Made by a program: the position numbers and the translations under genes. A stretch of 64,000 nucleotides of DNA from Zoogloeaceae bacterium (GTDB taxonomy: Bacteria > Pseudomonadota > Gammaproteobacteria > Burkholderiales > Rhodocyclaceae), in the NCBI GenBank assembly GCA_024235595.1, contig JACKMC010000002.1:186001-250000 (forward strand), written 5' to 3'. Below are positions 1-7,772 of the stretch, one piece after another. A model generated the notes under the pieces. The model saw nothing but the letters and a program-made list of their open reading frames with translations. It did no database searches and was not told the DNA's origin. The first letter of the stretch is position 1, and each line of letters opens with the position of its first letter.

Positions 1-584
1 ACCGTCGCGGCCACCATCAGGCTGACCATCCGTACCAGACCCTCCAGCGAGTCGATGCTCTGTTCGTCGAAGCGGTAGATGGCCGTGCCGTAACCGACGG
101 GCGTACCGCTGCGGTCGCGAATGGCGCCCGCCATGATCAGGTGCGGGTGGCCCATGAGCCTGGTCCTATGCCAAATCTCGGTTTCCGAATCGGGCCTCGC
201 GGGCGTTGCCTGGGTCAGCGCCGAGTCATAGCCGGTGGTGCCGGGCGTCTGCATGTGCACGACCAGATCGCCGTGCGTGTCGTACAGGCGAATGATTCGG
301 AAGCCGTCGGCGGTCAGCCGCGCCAGTTCCTGGTCGAGCCGCCGCTTGCGCTCCGCCGTGGGAGCAGCCACATACTCGGTGAACAGAGTCGCGTAATGGG
401 CCGCCTCCTCATTGACCCGGTCCGCGAGCTGAGCGTCCACCTGTCCCATGCCGAAGCGCAGTGCGGCCAGCGCGCACAGGGCCGTGAGCACGAGCCAGGC
501 GGCGATCAGGCGCAGGAAGAGCGCGCGCCGGGGGTGGTCGAGAAGCGCGTCGTCGAAGTGTTGTGGCGCTTGCAGCGTTTGCAT
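1..584 (-). CDS. Membrane-anchored sensor-like protein, partial (C-terminus outside window)
   Basis: The first 194 codons of a minus-strand gene run off the left edge. A short cytoplasmic start (MQTLQAPQHFDD) is followed by one strong membrane segment at about residues 24-44 (LFLRLIAAWLVLTALCALAAL). About 150 residues follow that look like a periplasmic sensory domain and end at another hydrophobic stretch (VRMVSLMVAAT), probably the second membrane helix. This layout is usual for histidine kinases, diguanylate cyclases and chemoreceptors, but the output domain lies outside the window, so the class cannot be told. ATG 584 is the first Met before the membrane helix; no strong ribosome binding site is visible. 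It diverges from the MscS-type channel gene. Confidence 0.6.
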   Translation of the reverse strand, partial: MQTLQAPQHFDDALLDHPRRALFLRLIAAWLVLTALCALAALRFGMGQVDAQLADRVNEEAAHYATLFTEYVAAPTAERKRRLDQELARLTADGFRIIRLYDTHGDLVVHMQTPGTTGYDSALTQATPARPDSETEIWHRTRLMGHPHLIMAGAIRDRSGTPVGYGTAIYRFDEQSIDSLEGLVRMVSLMVAAT

Positions 585-802
585 GGAGCGAGTGTTGATG
601 GGGAGTCAGGCGGGAAATCCGCCTCGTCCAGTATACCGTCTCGCGACGGCCGCGAAGTGGTGCAATTCGAACCTCCTGAAGGGCGATTCCCCGGCCGCGG
701 AGGGCTGGTGCGCAAAGACAGCCGATCGTGATCGGGGCGACGGGGGAGCAGGCTGTCGCCATGCTAGTCTGTCCGTCACATTTCTGTAATGTGGCGATAA
801 CG

Positions 803-2323
803 ATGACGAAATTGCCCTTTCTGAGTGTCGAGGCCCCCTTTACGCTGGCACTGATGGTGCTGTGCTTTCTGATCGTGGCGCGGCCGCTCTATGCACGCCG
901 GCGCTCACAGCTCAATACCATCGTTTTCTATGTCTGTTGCCTGCTCGGCGACCTCGCCGCGGGCCTGATCGACGATGTGGCCGTGGCCGGTCCGGCCCGC
1001 TGGTTGCGCGAAGTGTCGGTATTCGGGCAGGGGCTCGCGGTGATCCGCTTTCTCGGGCTGGTTTTCTTCGATGTGGTGGTGCCTCGATTCCGGATCGCGA
1101 TCTCGCGGATACTCGCCGATATCCTGGTGATCGCTGCCTATGTGCTGTGGGCCTTCGTGCGGCTCAACCTCGCCGGCGTGGAATTCACCCACATCTTTGC
1201 CACCTCGGCCGTGCTCACCGCGGTGCTGGCGATTTCGATGCAGGACACGCTCGGAAATCTGCTCGGCGGCCTCGCATTGCAGATGGACAACTCGTTGGAG
1301 ATCGGTGACTGGATCGTGCTCGACACCCTCTCGGGCAAGGTCATCGATATCCAGTGGCGCTACACTGCGCTGCTCACGCGTTCGGGCGAAAAGGTGGTGG
1401 TGCCGAACAGCCACCTCATGAAGAACCGCTACATGGTGCTGTGCGATTGCGAGGCCTCGCCGGGCTGGCGGCGCTGGGTATGGTTCAACGTCGATCTGGC
1501 AGTGCGCCCGGCGTGGGTGATACAGGTGGTGACCGACGACATCAAGTCGGCGCGCATTGCCAACGTGATGGACCGTCCCGCGCCCACCTGCGTGCTCATG
1601 GAGTTCTGCGATGGCTATGCGCGCTACGGGCTGCGTTACTGGCTGGACGATCCGGCGCTCGACGATCCGACCGATTCCGAGGTTCGCAGGCACGTGCTGG
1701 CCGCCCTTCAGCGCCAGGGCATCCGCCTGGCCGTGACGGATCACACGGTGCACCTGGTCAAGGAAGGGCAGAGCCATCGCAAGGAGGTGCGCAGCCGCGA
1801 GCTCACCCGGCGCCTCGACGCGCTCGCCGGTCTAGAGATCTTTCAGTGCCTGGAAGACGAGGAGCGTGTCGACCTTGCCCAGCGGCTGGTCTATGCCCCT
1901 TTCGCGCGCGGCGACATCCTCACCCGCCAGGGCGCTGTGGCGCACTGGTTGTACATCATCGTCGCCGGCGAGGCCGAGGCGTGGTGGCAACCGCCGGAGG
2001 GGCCCCAGCGGCTGCTCGAGAAGCGCGGCCCGGGCAGCGTCTTCGGCGAGCCGGGCCTGATGACCGGTGCGCCGCGTCGGGCCACCGTCATCGCCATCAC
2101 CGATGTCGAGGCCTATCGGCTCGACAAGGAGAGCTTCGGCCATATCGTTCGTGCGCGGCCGGAACTGGCGGAGATCATGTCGACCGTGCTGGAGCGGCGT
2201 CTGGCGCGTGTGCGTGAGCTCGAGGCCGGTTACGAAAGCGACCGGCAAGGACATGCCTTCGAGCGTGGACCATCCGAGCACGCTGCGCTGAGTCAGCGAA
2301 TCAGGGATTTCTTCAGGATCTGA
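803..2323 (+). CDS. Mechanosensitive channel (MscS family) with C-terminal cyclic-nucleotide-binding domain
   Basis: A 506-aa inner-membrane protein. Residues 1-150 hold several membrane helices, followed by an MscS-type pore/beta domain at about 140-240 (AISMQDTLGNLLGGLALQM, then GDWIVLDTLSGKVIDIQWR and VVVPNSHLMKN). The C-terminal third (about 345-450) is a cNMP-binding fold with the GSVFGEPGLMTGAPRRATV phosphate-binding-cassette region. MscS family members release solutes on hypo-osmotic shock. The cNMP domain suggests gating or modulation by a cyclic nucleotide, but the ligand is an inference. ATG 803 (MTKLPFLS) is chosen because the hydrophobic segment begins right after it; in-frame starts at 728 (non-ATG) and 791 (GTG) are possible. 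It appears to be monocistronic. Confidence 0.85.
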   Translation: MTKLPFLSVEAPFTLALMVLCFLIVARPLYARRRSQLNTIVFYVCCLLGDLAAGLIDDVAVAGPARWLREVSVFGQGLAVIRFLGLVFFDVVVPRFRIAISRILADILVIAAYVLWAFVRLNLAGVEFTHIFATSAVLTAVLAISMQDTLGNLLGGLALQMDNSLEIGDWIVLDTLSGKVIDIQWRYTALLTRSGEKVVVPNSHLMKNRYMVLCDCEASPGWRRWVWFNVDLAVRPAWVIQVVTDDIKSARIANVMDRPAPTCVLMEFCDGYARYGLRYWLDDPALDDPTDSEVRRHVLAALQRQGIRLAVTDHTVHLVKEGQSHRKEVRSRELTRRLDALAGLEIFQCLEDEERVDLAQRLVYAPFARGDILTRQGAVAHWLYIIVAGEAEAWWQPPEGPQRLLEKRGPGSVFGEPGLMTGAPRRATVIAITDVEAYRLDKESFGHIVRARPELAEIMSTVLERRLARVRELEAGYESDRQGHAFERGPSEHAALSQRIRDFFRI

Positions 2324-2432
2324 GTGGATCGTGCGTTTCCCCGGTCGCGCGGCGGGCGGCAGGACAATTCCCTGCATGGTGGGCGCGTGATTGGCCTAGG
2401 ATGGAAGCTCTTCCATCCACCGGGAATCCATC

Positions 2433-2681
2433 ATGCGTTTGAAGACTTCCTTGATCGCCATCTCCGCGCTGGCCGTGGTGTGTGCGCTGAGCGTTCTCTC
2501 GGGTTCACCCTCGATGCGCGAGGCACGCGCCCAACCGAGCCTCGCGCCGCAGGAATGCACCTGCTCGGCGGGCGTGAACCTGGCGCCTGCGGGTGCGCCG
2601 GCTTCGGTGGTACGCAATTGTCAGTGCGGTGCGCTGCAGTGCGTGGTGCACGTCCAGTCGGGTCAGCTGCAGTGCCGGTGA
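2433..2681 (+). CDS. Small secreted cysteine-containing protein, unknown function
   Basis: An 82-aa protein with a clear signal peptide (MRLKTSLIAISALAVVCALS) and a short mature part with six cysteines, arranged as CTC, then C-x-C and a final pair near the end (NCQCGALQCVVHVQSGQLQCR). The Cys spacing suggests disulphides or metal binding in the periplasm. I recognise no family. It lies between the MscS gene and the convergent znuA, 13 nt from the znuA stop, so a link with zinc handling is possible but unproven. Confidence 0.55.
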   Translation: MRLKTSLIAISALAVVCALSVLSGSPSMREARAQPSLAPQECTCSAGVNLAPAGAPASVVRNCQCGALQCVVHVQSGQLQCR

Positions 2682-2694
2682 GGCCGACAGGCCG

Positions 2695-3606
2695 CTAGGG
2701 CCGGAGGTTCGGCGCAAGCGCATCCATGAGCGTCGCGAGGTTGCTTTCCATCATCCCGACGTAGCTTGCCGCGGCCGGGTTGCGCCGCGACAAGGCATCC
2801 GAATAGAGCACGCCTCCTATCTTCGCACCGGTCTCGCGCCGGATGCGCTCCAGCAGTCTTGGATCGGCCACGTTCTCGAGGAATACCGCCGGCACGCGGG
2901 CCTCGCGTATCTGCCGTATCAGCGCGGCCATGCTGGCGGCGCTCGGGTCGGCCTCGTTGCCCAGCCCGACCGGGGCGATGAACTCCAGGCCGTAGGCGCT
3001 GGCGAAGTAGCCGAAAGCGTCGTGCGAGGTGACAACCCGTCGCCGCTCGGGTGGGAGGCTCGCCACGGCCCGGCGGATCTTGGCGTCCAGTTCCTGCAGG
3101 GCGGCCTTGAAGGCGTCCGCATTGCGGCGATAGGCGTCGCTGCCGGCCGGGTCGGCGGCGCTCAGCGCAGCCTGGATGTTGTCCGCGTACAGGGTCACGT
3201 TGCGAGGGTCCTGCCAGGCATGCGGGTCGCGACCGCCATGATCGTGGCCGTCGTGACCATGGTGCGCGTCGTCCTGCGCAGCAAGGCCGGCACTGGCGAT
3301 CACCACTTCTGTGACGCCCGCAGCACGTGCGAGGCGCTCCATCCAGGTGTCGAAGCCGAGGCCGTTGGCGAAAACCACGCGGGCGTCCTTCAGCCGGCGC
3401 GCATCCGAGGGGCGGGGTTGGAAGGCGTGGGCGTCTTCATCCGGGCCTACCAGCGCGGTAACGGAAACCCGCTCGCCGCCGATCTGCCGCACCAGGTCGG
3501 CGAGGATGCTGAAACTCGTTGCCACCGGCATCGGCTCGGCGGCGCATACGATGGCCGGCAGGAGCAGGGCCGCAAGGAGCGCAATCTTGCGCAACAGGTG
3601 TTTCAT
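2695..3606 (-). CDS. znuA: Zinc ABC transporter substrate-binding protein ZnuA
   Basis: A 303-aa periplasmic zinc-binding protein of the cluster A-I (ZnuA/TroA) family. It has a signal peptide (about residues 1-22, ending IVCAAE), the N-terminal lobe motif VATFSILADL-like, a ligand region GPDEDAHAFQPRPSD, and a His/Asp-rich flexible loop (DDAHHGHDGHDHGG) typical of zinc-specific members. Then come DPHAWQDPRN and VTSHDAFGYFA with conserved metal-ligand histidines. It delivers Zn2+ to ZnuB/ZnuC. ATG 3606 lies 2 nt after the znuB stop, so it is the last gene of zur-orf-znuC-znuB-znuA; an upstream extension would run into znuB and lacks the signal peptide at its N-terminus. Confidence 0.95.
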   Translation of the reverse strand: MKHLLRKIALLAALLLPAIVCAAEPMPVATSFSILADLVRQIGGERVSVTALVGPDEDAHAFQPRPSDARRLKDARVVFANGLGFDTWMERLARAAGVTEVVIASAGLAAQDDAHHGHDGHDHGGRDPHAWQDPRNVTLYADNIQAALSAADPAGSDAYRRNADAFKAALQELDAKIRRAVASLPPERRRVVTSHDAFGYFASAYGLEFIAPVGLGNEADPSAASMAALIRQIREARVPAVFLENVADPRLLERIRRETGAKIGGVLYSDALSRRNPAAASYVGMMESNLATLMDALAPNLRP

Positions 3607-3608
3607 GA

Positions 3609-4481
3609 TCAAGTTTCCAGATGGGTACGACGGGGAAGCATGCGGCTGACCAATCCGTCCGGCGCGAACAGCAGTGCCGCGAAATAGAGAATGCCGAGCA
3701 TCAGCACGATGGCCGGTCCGGCTGGCAGGTCCAGATGGAAGGACATCAGCAGGCCCAGAATGGCGCCACCGAGCGCCTGCAGCACCGCGGAAGCGAGCAT
3801 CGGTCCGAGGCTTCGGGTCCACAAGCGGGCTGCTGCGGCCGGCAGAATCATGATCCCGACGGCCATCAGGGTGCCCAGCGCATGGAAGCCGCTCACCAGG
3901 TTGAGCACCACCAGCACCAGGAACCCGTAATGAGTGAGGGGCGAGAGCGGGCTGACGGCGCGCAGGAAGCCCGGGTCGACACACTCCATGACCAGAGGGC
4001 GGAGCATGATGGCAAGACACAGCAGGGTGACGCTGGCGATGCCGGCGATCAGCAGCAGCGAGGCGTCGTCGAGCGCCAGCACCGAACCGAACAGTACGTG
4101 CAGCAGGTCGAGGTTGCTGCCGCGCAGCGAAACGATCAGTACCCCCGCCGCCAGCGACAGCAGGTAGAAGGCGGCGAGGCTGGCGTCTTCCTTGAGGACC
4201 GAGCTGCGCGCCACCACGCCTGCGAGAAGCGCCACCAGCACGCCGGCCACCAGGCCGCCGACGGTCATCGCGCCGAGCGACAACCCGAAGGCGAGGTAAC
4301 CGAGCGCCGCGCCGGGCAGAATCGCGTGGCTCATCGCGTCGCCCATCAGGCTCATCCGCCGCAGCAGCAGGAAGGCGCCGATCGGCGTGGCGCCGAAGGC
4401 CAGCGCCATGCAGCCGGCCAGTGCGCGGCGCATGAAATCGAAATCGACGAAGGGGTCGATCAACCAGCCGATGATGTTCAT
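3609..4481 (-). CDS. znuB: Zinc ABC transporter permease ZnuB
   Basis: A 290-aa multi-spanning inner-membrane protein of the ABC-3 (ZnuB/TroC) family. It starts MNIIGWLIDPFVDFDFMRRALAG and contains the family signatures LLRRMSLMGDAMSHAILPG near residue 40 and GTLMAVGIMILPAAAARLW near 220. It forms the zinc channel with ZnuC as ATPase. ATG 4481 overlaps the znuC stop by 4 nt (ATGA), showing translational coupling. Full length, with no frame break. Confidence 0.95.
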   Translation of the reverse strand: MNIIGWLIDPFVDFDFMRRALAGCMALAFGATPIGAFLLLRRMSLMGDAMSHAILPGAALGYLAFGLSLGAMTVGGLVAGVLVALLAGVVARSSVLKEDASLAAFYLLSLAAGVLIVSLRGSNLDLLHVLFGSVLALDDASLLLIAGIASVTLLCLAIMLRPLVMECVDPGFLRAVSPLSPLTHYGFLVLVVLNLVSGFHALGTLMAVGIMILPAAAARLWTRSLGPMLASAVLQALGGAILGLLMSFHLDLPAGPAIVLMLGILYFAALLFAPDGLVSRMLPRRTHLET

Positions 4482-5227
4482 GCCGGCACCGCCGGCCGGT
4501 CGTCCTGATGGCACACCGCGGCGTGGTCGTCGAAAACGGCGGCCTGCTGGCGTGCCCGGGCCAGATTCGCGGCCGTCAGCACCTCGCTCGTCGGTCCGAA
4601 GGCGATCGGCTCCCGCGCCACCAGCAGGCAGGTCGGAAAATGGCGCCGCACCTGCTCGATGTCGTGCAGCACCACGATCACGCTGCGGCCGCGGGCATGC
4701 CAGTCGAGCACGATCCGCATCAGGTCTTCGCTGGTTCGCTGATCGACCGCGGCAAAGGGTTCGTCGAGCAGCATCACCGGTGCGTCCTGCAGCAACAGGC
4801 GGGCAAAGCGTACCCGCTGCAACTGGCCACCGGAAAGCGAGCCGATCGGCCTTTCGCCAAAGGCCCCGAGGCCGACCGCGTCCAGCGCATCCTTGACAGC
4901 GGCGCGACCGCGCTTGCCGAGGCCGCCCAGGACTCCGGTGAAGCGCCACAGGCCCATCGACACCAGATCGAAGACCGACATCGGAAAATCCAGGTCGAGG
5001 CCGTGGTGCTGCGGAAGGTAGGCAATCTCGCGCGGGCCGATTCCGTCGAGGTCGATGCGGCCGCCCAGCGGTTGCAGAGCGCCGGCAATGCCTTTCAGCA
5101 GGGTGGACTTGCCGGCCCCGTTGGGGCCGACGATCGCCACCAGGCTGCCTTGCGGCAGCTCGAGGTCGAGATGATGGACCGCCGGGTGGCGGTCGTAGCC
5201 GAGGGTGAGGTTGTGGAGTCTGATCAT
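4478..5227 (-). CDS. znuC: Zinc ABC transporter ATP-binding protein ZnuC
   Basis: A 249-aa ABC ATPase. Walker A is GPNGAGKST (near residue 35), the Q-loop is in YLPQHHGLD, the signature is LSGGQLQRVRFARLL, and Walker B is VMLLDEPFAAVD, with the H-loop in VIVVLHDIEQV. It powers ZnuB. The C-terminal tail (ATRARQQAAVFDDHAAVCHQDD region) carries extra His/Cys/Asp, common in zinc-transporter ATPases. It is 4 nt downstream of a small membrane-protein gene and overlaps znuB by 4 nt. Confidence 0.95.
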   Translation of the reverse strand: MIRLHNLTLGYDRHPAVHHLDLELPQGSLVAIVGPNGAGKSTLLKGIAGALQPLGGRIDLDGIGPREIAYLPQHHGLDLDFPMSVFDLVSMGLWRFTGVLGGLGKRGRAAVKDALDAVGLGAFGERPIGSLSGGQLQRVRFARLLLQDAPVMLLDEPFAAVDQRTSEDLMRIVLDWHARGRSVIVVLHDIEQVRRHFPTCLLVAREPIAFGPTSEVLTAANLARARQQAAVFDDHAAVCHQDDRPAVPA

Positions 5228-5231
5228 GGTC

Positions 5232-5396
5232 TCAGGCCAGTGCCCAGAGGATGGCCAGCCACATGACGCCAGCCATCGCGCCCACGATTGCGAGACGCAG
5301 CGGCAGAGGCCGGCTCAGCAACGTGAGTGGCGTGCGATGGAGGCTGGTGTCGGCCCTTGGGCGCGGCTCCGGGTGACGATGGTGGGCGTGGTTCAT
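5232..5396 (-). CDS. Small single-pass membrane protein in the zur-znu operon
   Basis: A 54-aa protein: a His/Arg-rich N-terminus (MNHAHHRHPEPRPRADTSLH) followed by one C-terminal membrane helix (LRLAIVGAMAGVMWLAILWAL). It sits between zur (29 nt downstream of its stop) and znuC (4 nt upstream of its start), so co-transcription is near certain. The His cluster beside a membrane anchor suggests metal handling or assistance to the ZnuBC complex; this is inference and I know no named family. ATG 5396 has a G/A-rich upstream stretch (GGAGGTTCTTGCAA read on the plus side). Confidence 0.65.
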   Translation of the reverse strand: MNHAHHRHPEPRPRADTSLHRTPLTLLSRPLPLRLAIVGAMAGVMWLAILWALA

Positions 5397-5425
5397 GGTT
5401 GGAGGTTCTTGCAATCGAATTGCAG

Positions 5426-5869
5426 TCAGGTGCCGGACTTGGGCGCGCTGCAGCCGGGGCAGGCGCCGTGCACGATGAGCTCGGCGCGGTTCATGCTGTA
5501 ACCGTTCGGGAGGGCGATCGCAAAGGCCGGCGTGAGCGCGTCGAGGCAGAACAGTTGTCCGCAACGGTCGCAGTGAAAGTGGGCGTGCTCGTGTTCCGAA
5601 GTGGTGACCACGCTGAAGCGCCAGACCCTGTCGTCTCCCGCCATGCGGTGCGCAATGCCTTGTTCGACGAGCCACTCGAGGTTGCGATAGAGGGTGACGC
5701 GGTCATGCGGGACGCCCTCCTTGCGCAGCGCCTCGCCGATTTCGTCGTGGCTCAGCGGTTGCTGGCTGGCGAGCAGTACATCCAGCACGGCGACCCGCGT
5801 ACGGGTGACCCTGCCGCCATGCGCGGCTATCATGTCGCTCGAGGTGTGGGGGTCGGAGAGGGCTGTCAT
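5426..5869 (-). CDS. zur: Zinc uptake regulator Zur (Fur family)
   Basis: A 147-aa Fur-family repressor. The N-terminal winged helix includes HDEIGEALRKEGVPHDRVTL and YRNLEWLVEQGI, and the C-terminal dimer/metal domain has HEHAHFHCDRCGQLFCLD and a final CPGC. The two CxxC pairs form the structural zinc site typical of Zur and Fur. Its place at the head of the znu operon and opposite other zinc genes supports Zur over Fur or PerR. ATG 5869 is preceded by AACGTGA-type sequence without a strong Shine-Dalgarno; an upstream extension would read through the inverted repeat at 5881-5898 and is unlikely. Zur probably represses its own operon and the divergent genes when zinc is ample. Confidence 0.93.
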   Translation of the reverse strand: MTALSDPHTSSDMIAAHGGRVTRTRVAVLDVLLASQQPLSHDEIGEALRKEGVPHDRVTLYRNLEWLVEQGIAHRMAGDDRVWRFSVVTTSEHEHAHFHCDRCGQLFCLDALTPAFAIALPNGYSMNRAELIVHGACPGCSAPKSGT

Positions 5870-5880
5870 GTTCGCTCGGC

Positions 5881-5898
5881 TTGCATCAGCTAATGCAA
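5881..5898. promoter_or_regulatory. Candidate Zur operator (18-bp inverted repeat)
   Basis: TTGCATCAGCTAATGCAA has 6-bp perfect arms (TTGCAT / ATGCAA) around a 6-nt spacer. It lies 12 nt upstream of the zur start and 80 nt upstream of the divergent DUF2946-like gene, where a shared operator for both directions would be. The sequence differs from the textbook enterobacterial Zur box (TGTTATA type), so the assignment rests on position and symmetry. Confidence 0.4.
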
Positions 5899-5977
5899 CA
5901 GTGTAGCGTTTAATGCGCATCGCCGCCAAGTCCTCGAGCTTCGGGTAGGGTGGCCTCGATTCAACACGCCGCGAAGA

Positions 5978-6298
5978 ATGAAGATCCGACGCTCGATCCT
6001 GCCGATGTTCTTGCTCCTGCTCCTGCTGGTGCTTGTTGCCCAGCAGGCTGCCTATGTGCACGTCTTGAGCCATGTGCCGGGCGAGGATCATGCGCTTCAG
6101 CTCGATGCCGATCACGCGGCCGATGGCGACTGCCCGGCCTGTCTGGCATTTGCGGCCGGCGCGGGTCCGATGCTGGGCGGCGACAAGGGGCCGGCCACGG
6201 CCGCCGCCGGTGACGTCCTTGCGCCGAGGGTCGGTGCGTTATCCCGCGGCAACGCCAACCAATCCTATCGCGCCCGGGCCCCGCCGCGTCAACCCTGA
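5978..6298 (+). CDS. DUF2946-like secreted/membrane protein, first gene of divergent zinc cluster
   Basis: A 106-aa protein with one strong N-terminal hydrophobic segment (ILPMFLLLLLLVLVAQQAAYV), then a His/Asp-rich stretch (HVLSHVPGEDHALQLDADHAADGDCPACLAF). The CPAC pair with nearby His recalls DUF2946-type proteins often found near metal-transport genes. The C-terminal part is low-complexity. It faces zur across the candidate operator and lies upstream of zrgA. A role in zinc or copper binding is inferred only. Confidence 0.55.
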   Translation: MKIRRSILPMFLLLLLLVLVAQQAAYVHVLSHVPGEDHALQLDADHAADGDCPACLAFAAGAGPMLGGDKGPATAAAGDVLAPRVGALSRGNANQSYRARAPPRQP

Positions 6299-6501
6299 GT
6301 CTCCCCGCCCGAGGCACGCCCAGAGCCATTGCATCGATTGCAGCGTCGCCGATGCGGACAACGCCTTCAGCGTAGACAGGCAGCCCCGTAGCCATGTTGC
6401 CCGGCCCCAGCCGGGATCCGCAATGCATTCGCGCCCGGGATCGTCGTCGGCCGCGGCCGGGAAACTGCATATGACGGACGAACTTTCCAGAGACCATACG
6501 T

Positions 6502-7059
6502 ATGAAAATGACCGATACCTTGCTGGTGCTCGCCACCACGATGCTGGCGCAACCGCTCGCGCACGCCGCCGGTGCCCATGAACATGGAGTGGCGAGCCTG
6601 AATGTGGCGCGCAGCGGCAGCGAACTGCTGATCGAGCTGGACAGCCCGCTCGACAATTTCGTCGGCTTCGAGCACGCCCCGGGCAACGCCGAGCAGAAGC
6701 GCCGGCTCGCAGACGCGCTTGCCGTGCTGCGGGATCCGGCGCGAGTGGTGAGCCTGCCTGACGCCGCCGCCTGCCGACTGGTCGAGGCGGAGGTTGACGA
6801 TCCGTTCGCGCCGCACGACGATCATCACCATGAAGAGGCGGATGGGCACGAGGACGGGGAGCGCGGCCATGCCGACCTCGAGGCGAGCTGGCATTTCGAG
6901 TGCGCGAACGCCGCCGCCCTGATCGGCTTCGACGTGGAACTGTTCAAGCATTTTCCCCGCCTTGGCAAGCTGCGTGCCCAGCTTGTCGGCGATGCAGGGC
7001 AGTCGGCGTGGGTCCTCCAGCCCACTTCGGTGCGGCTCGAGTTTGCAGTGCGGCCATGA
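6502..7059 (+). CDS. zrgA: ZrgA-type zinc uptake periplasmic protein (DUF2796)
   Basis: A 185-aa protein with signal peptide (about residues 1-22), then the hallmark AHEHGVASLNVA of DUF2796/ZrgA, a VRSELLIELDSPLDNFVGFEH-like segment, a His/Asp/Glu-rich linker (DDHHHEEADGHEDGERGH) and a C-terminal domain. In Vibrio cholerae zrgA belongs to the zinc-regulated zrgABCDE uptake cluster. Here its stop overlaps the next ABC ATPase gene by 4 nt (ATGA), the same kind of cluster. ATG 6502 is used; ATG 6508 (MTDTLL) is equally possible. The 203-nt upstream gap holds no gene that I can see. Confidence 0.85.
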   Translation: MKMTDTLLVLATTMLAQPLAHAAGAHEHGVASLNVARSGSELLIELDSPLDNFVGFEHAPGNAEQKRRLADALAVLRDPARVVSLPDAAACRLVEAEVDDPFAPHDDHHHEEADGHEDGERGHADLEASWHFECANAAALIGFDVELFKHFPRLGKLRAQLVGDAGQSAWVLQPTSVRLEFAVRP

Positions 7060-7772
7060 ACTCGCAGCAAGGGCTTGCCCTGGAGATTGCCGGTCTCGTC
7101 TTCGCCTGGCCCGGTGAGGCAGCCTGCCTCGATATCGCGGCGTTCTCGATGTCTGCAGGCGAGAAGCTCTTTCTCCATGGACCAAGCGGCAGCGGCAAGA
7201 CCACGCTGCTGTCGATCATCGGCGGTGTGCTGCACGCGTCGGCGGGTCGTGTGAAGGTGTCTGGCGTGGAACTCGCCGCGCTCGGCGCGCACGCGCGCGA
7301 CCGCTTCCGGGCCGATGAGATCGGCTTCGTGTTTCAGCTCTTCAACCTGATTCCGTATCTCTCGGCGCGCGACAACATCCTCTTGCCGTGCCGCTTTTCC
7401 GCCGCCCGGCGGCGGCGTATTGCGGACGCGGGAACGACGCCGGCGGACGAGGCGCAGCGACTGGCGGCGCGCCTCGACCTGCCGCCGGAACTGCTCGACC
7501 GGCCGGCGATGGCCTTGTCGGTCGGACAGCAGCAGCGGGTGGCGGCTGCGCGCGCGCTGATCGGCCGACCGGCGCTGGTGATCGCCGACGAGCCGACTTC
7601 GGCGCTGGATGCCGACCGCCAGGTGCGTTTTCTCGATCTGCTCATGGGAGAGTGCGCCGCAGTAGGCGCGGCGCTGCTCTTCGTGAGTCACGACCGGCGC
7701 CTCACGGGGCATTTCGATCGGGTGGTGAATCTCGCCGAAATGAACCGGGCAATCGCGGAGATCGCGGCATGA
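7056..7772 (+). CDS. ABC transporter ATP-binding protein (Zrg-type, LolD/MacB class)
   Basis: A 238-aa ATPase: Walker A GPSGSGKTT near residue 43, Q-loop in FVFQLFNLIPYLSARDN, signature LSVGQQQRVAAARAL (Gly-to-Val change in the usual LSGGQ), Walker B ALVIADEP, and H-loop FVSHD. It resembles LolD/MacB ATPases that pair with FtsX-type permeases. ATG 7056 overlaps the zrgA stop, and its own stop overlaps the permease start. With ZrgA it likely makes a zinc-responsive transporter or lipoprotein/metal relay. Confidence 0.88.
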   Translation: MNSQQGLALEIAGLVFAWPGEAACLDIAAFSMSAGEKLFLHGPSGSGKTTLLSIIGGVLHASAGRVKVSGVELAALGAHARDRFRADEIGFVFQLFNLIPYLSARDNILLPCRFSAARRRRIADAGTTPADEAQRLAARLDLPPELLDRPAMALSVGQQQRVAAARALIGRPALVIADEPTSALDADRQVRFLDLLMGECAAVGAALLFVSHDRRLTGHFDRVVNLAEMNRAIAEIAA

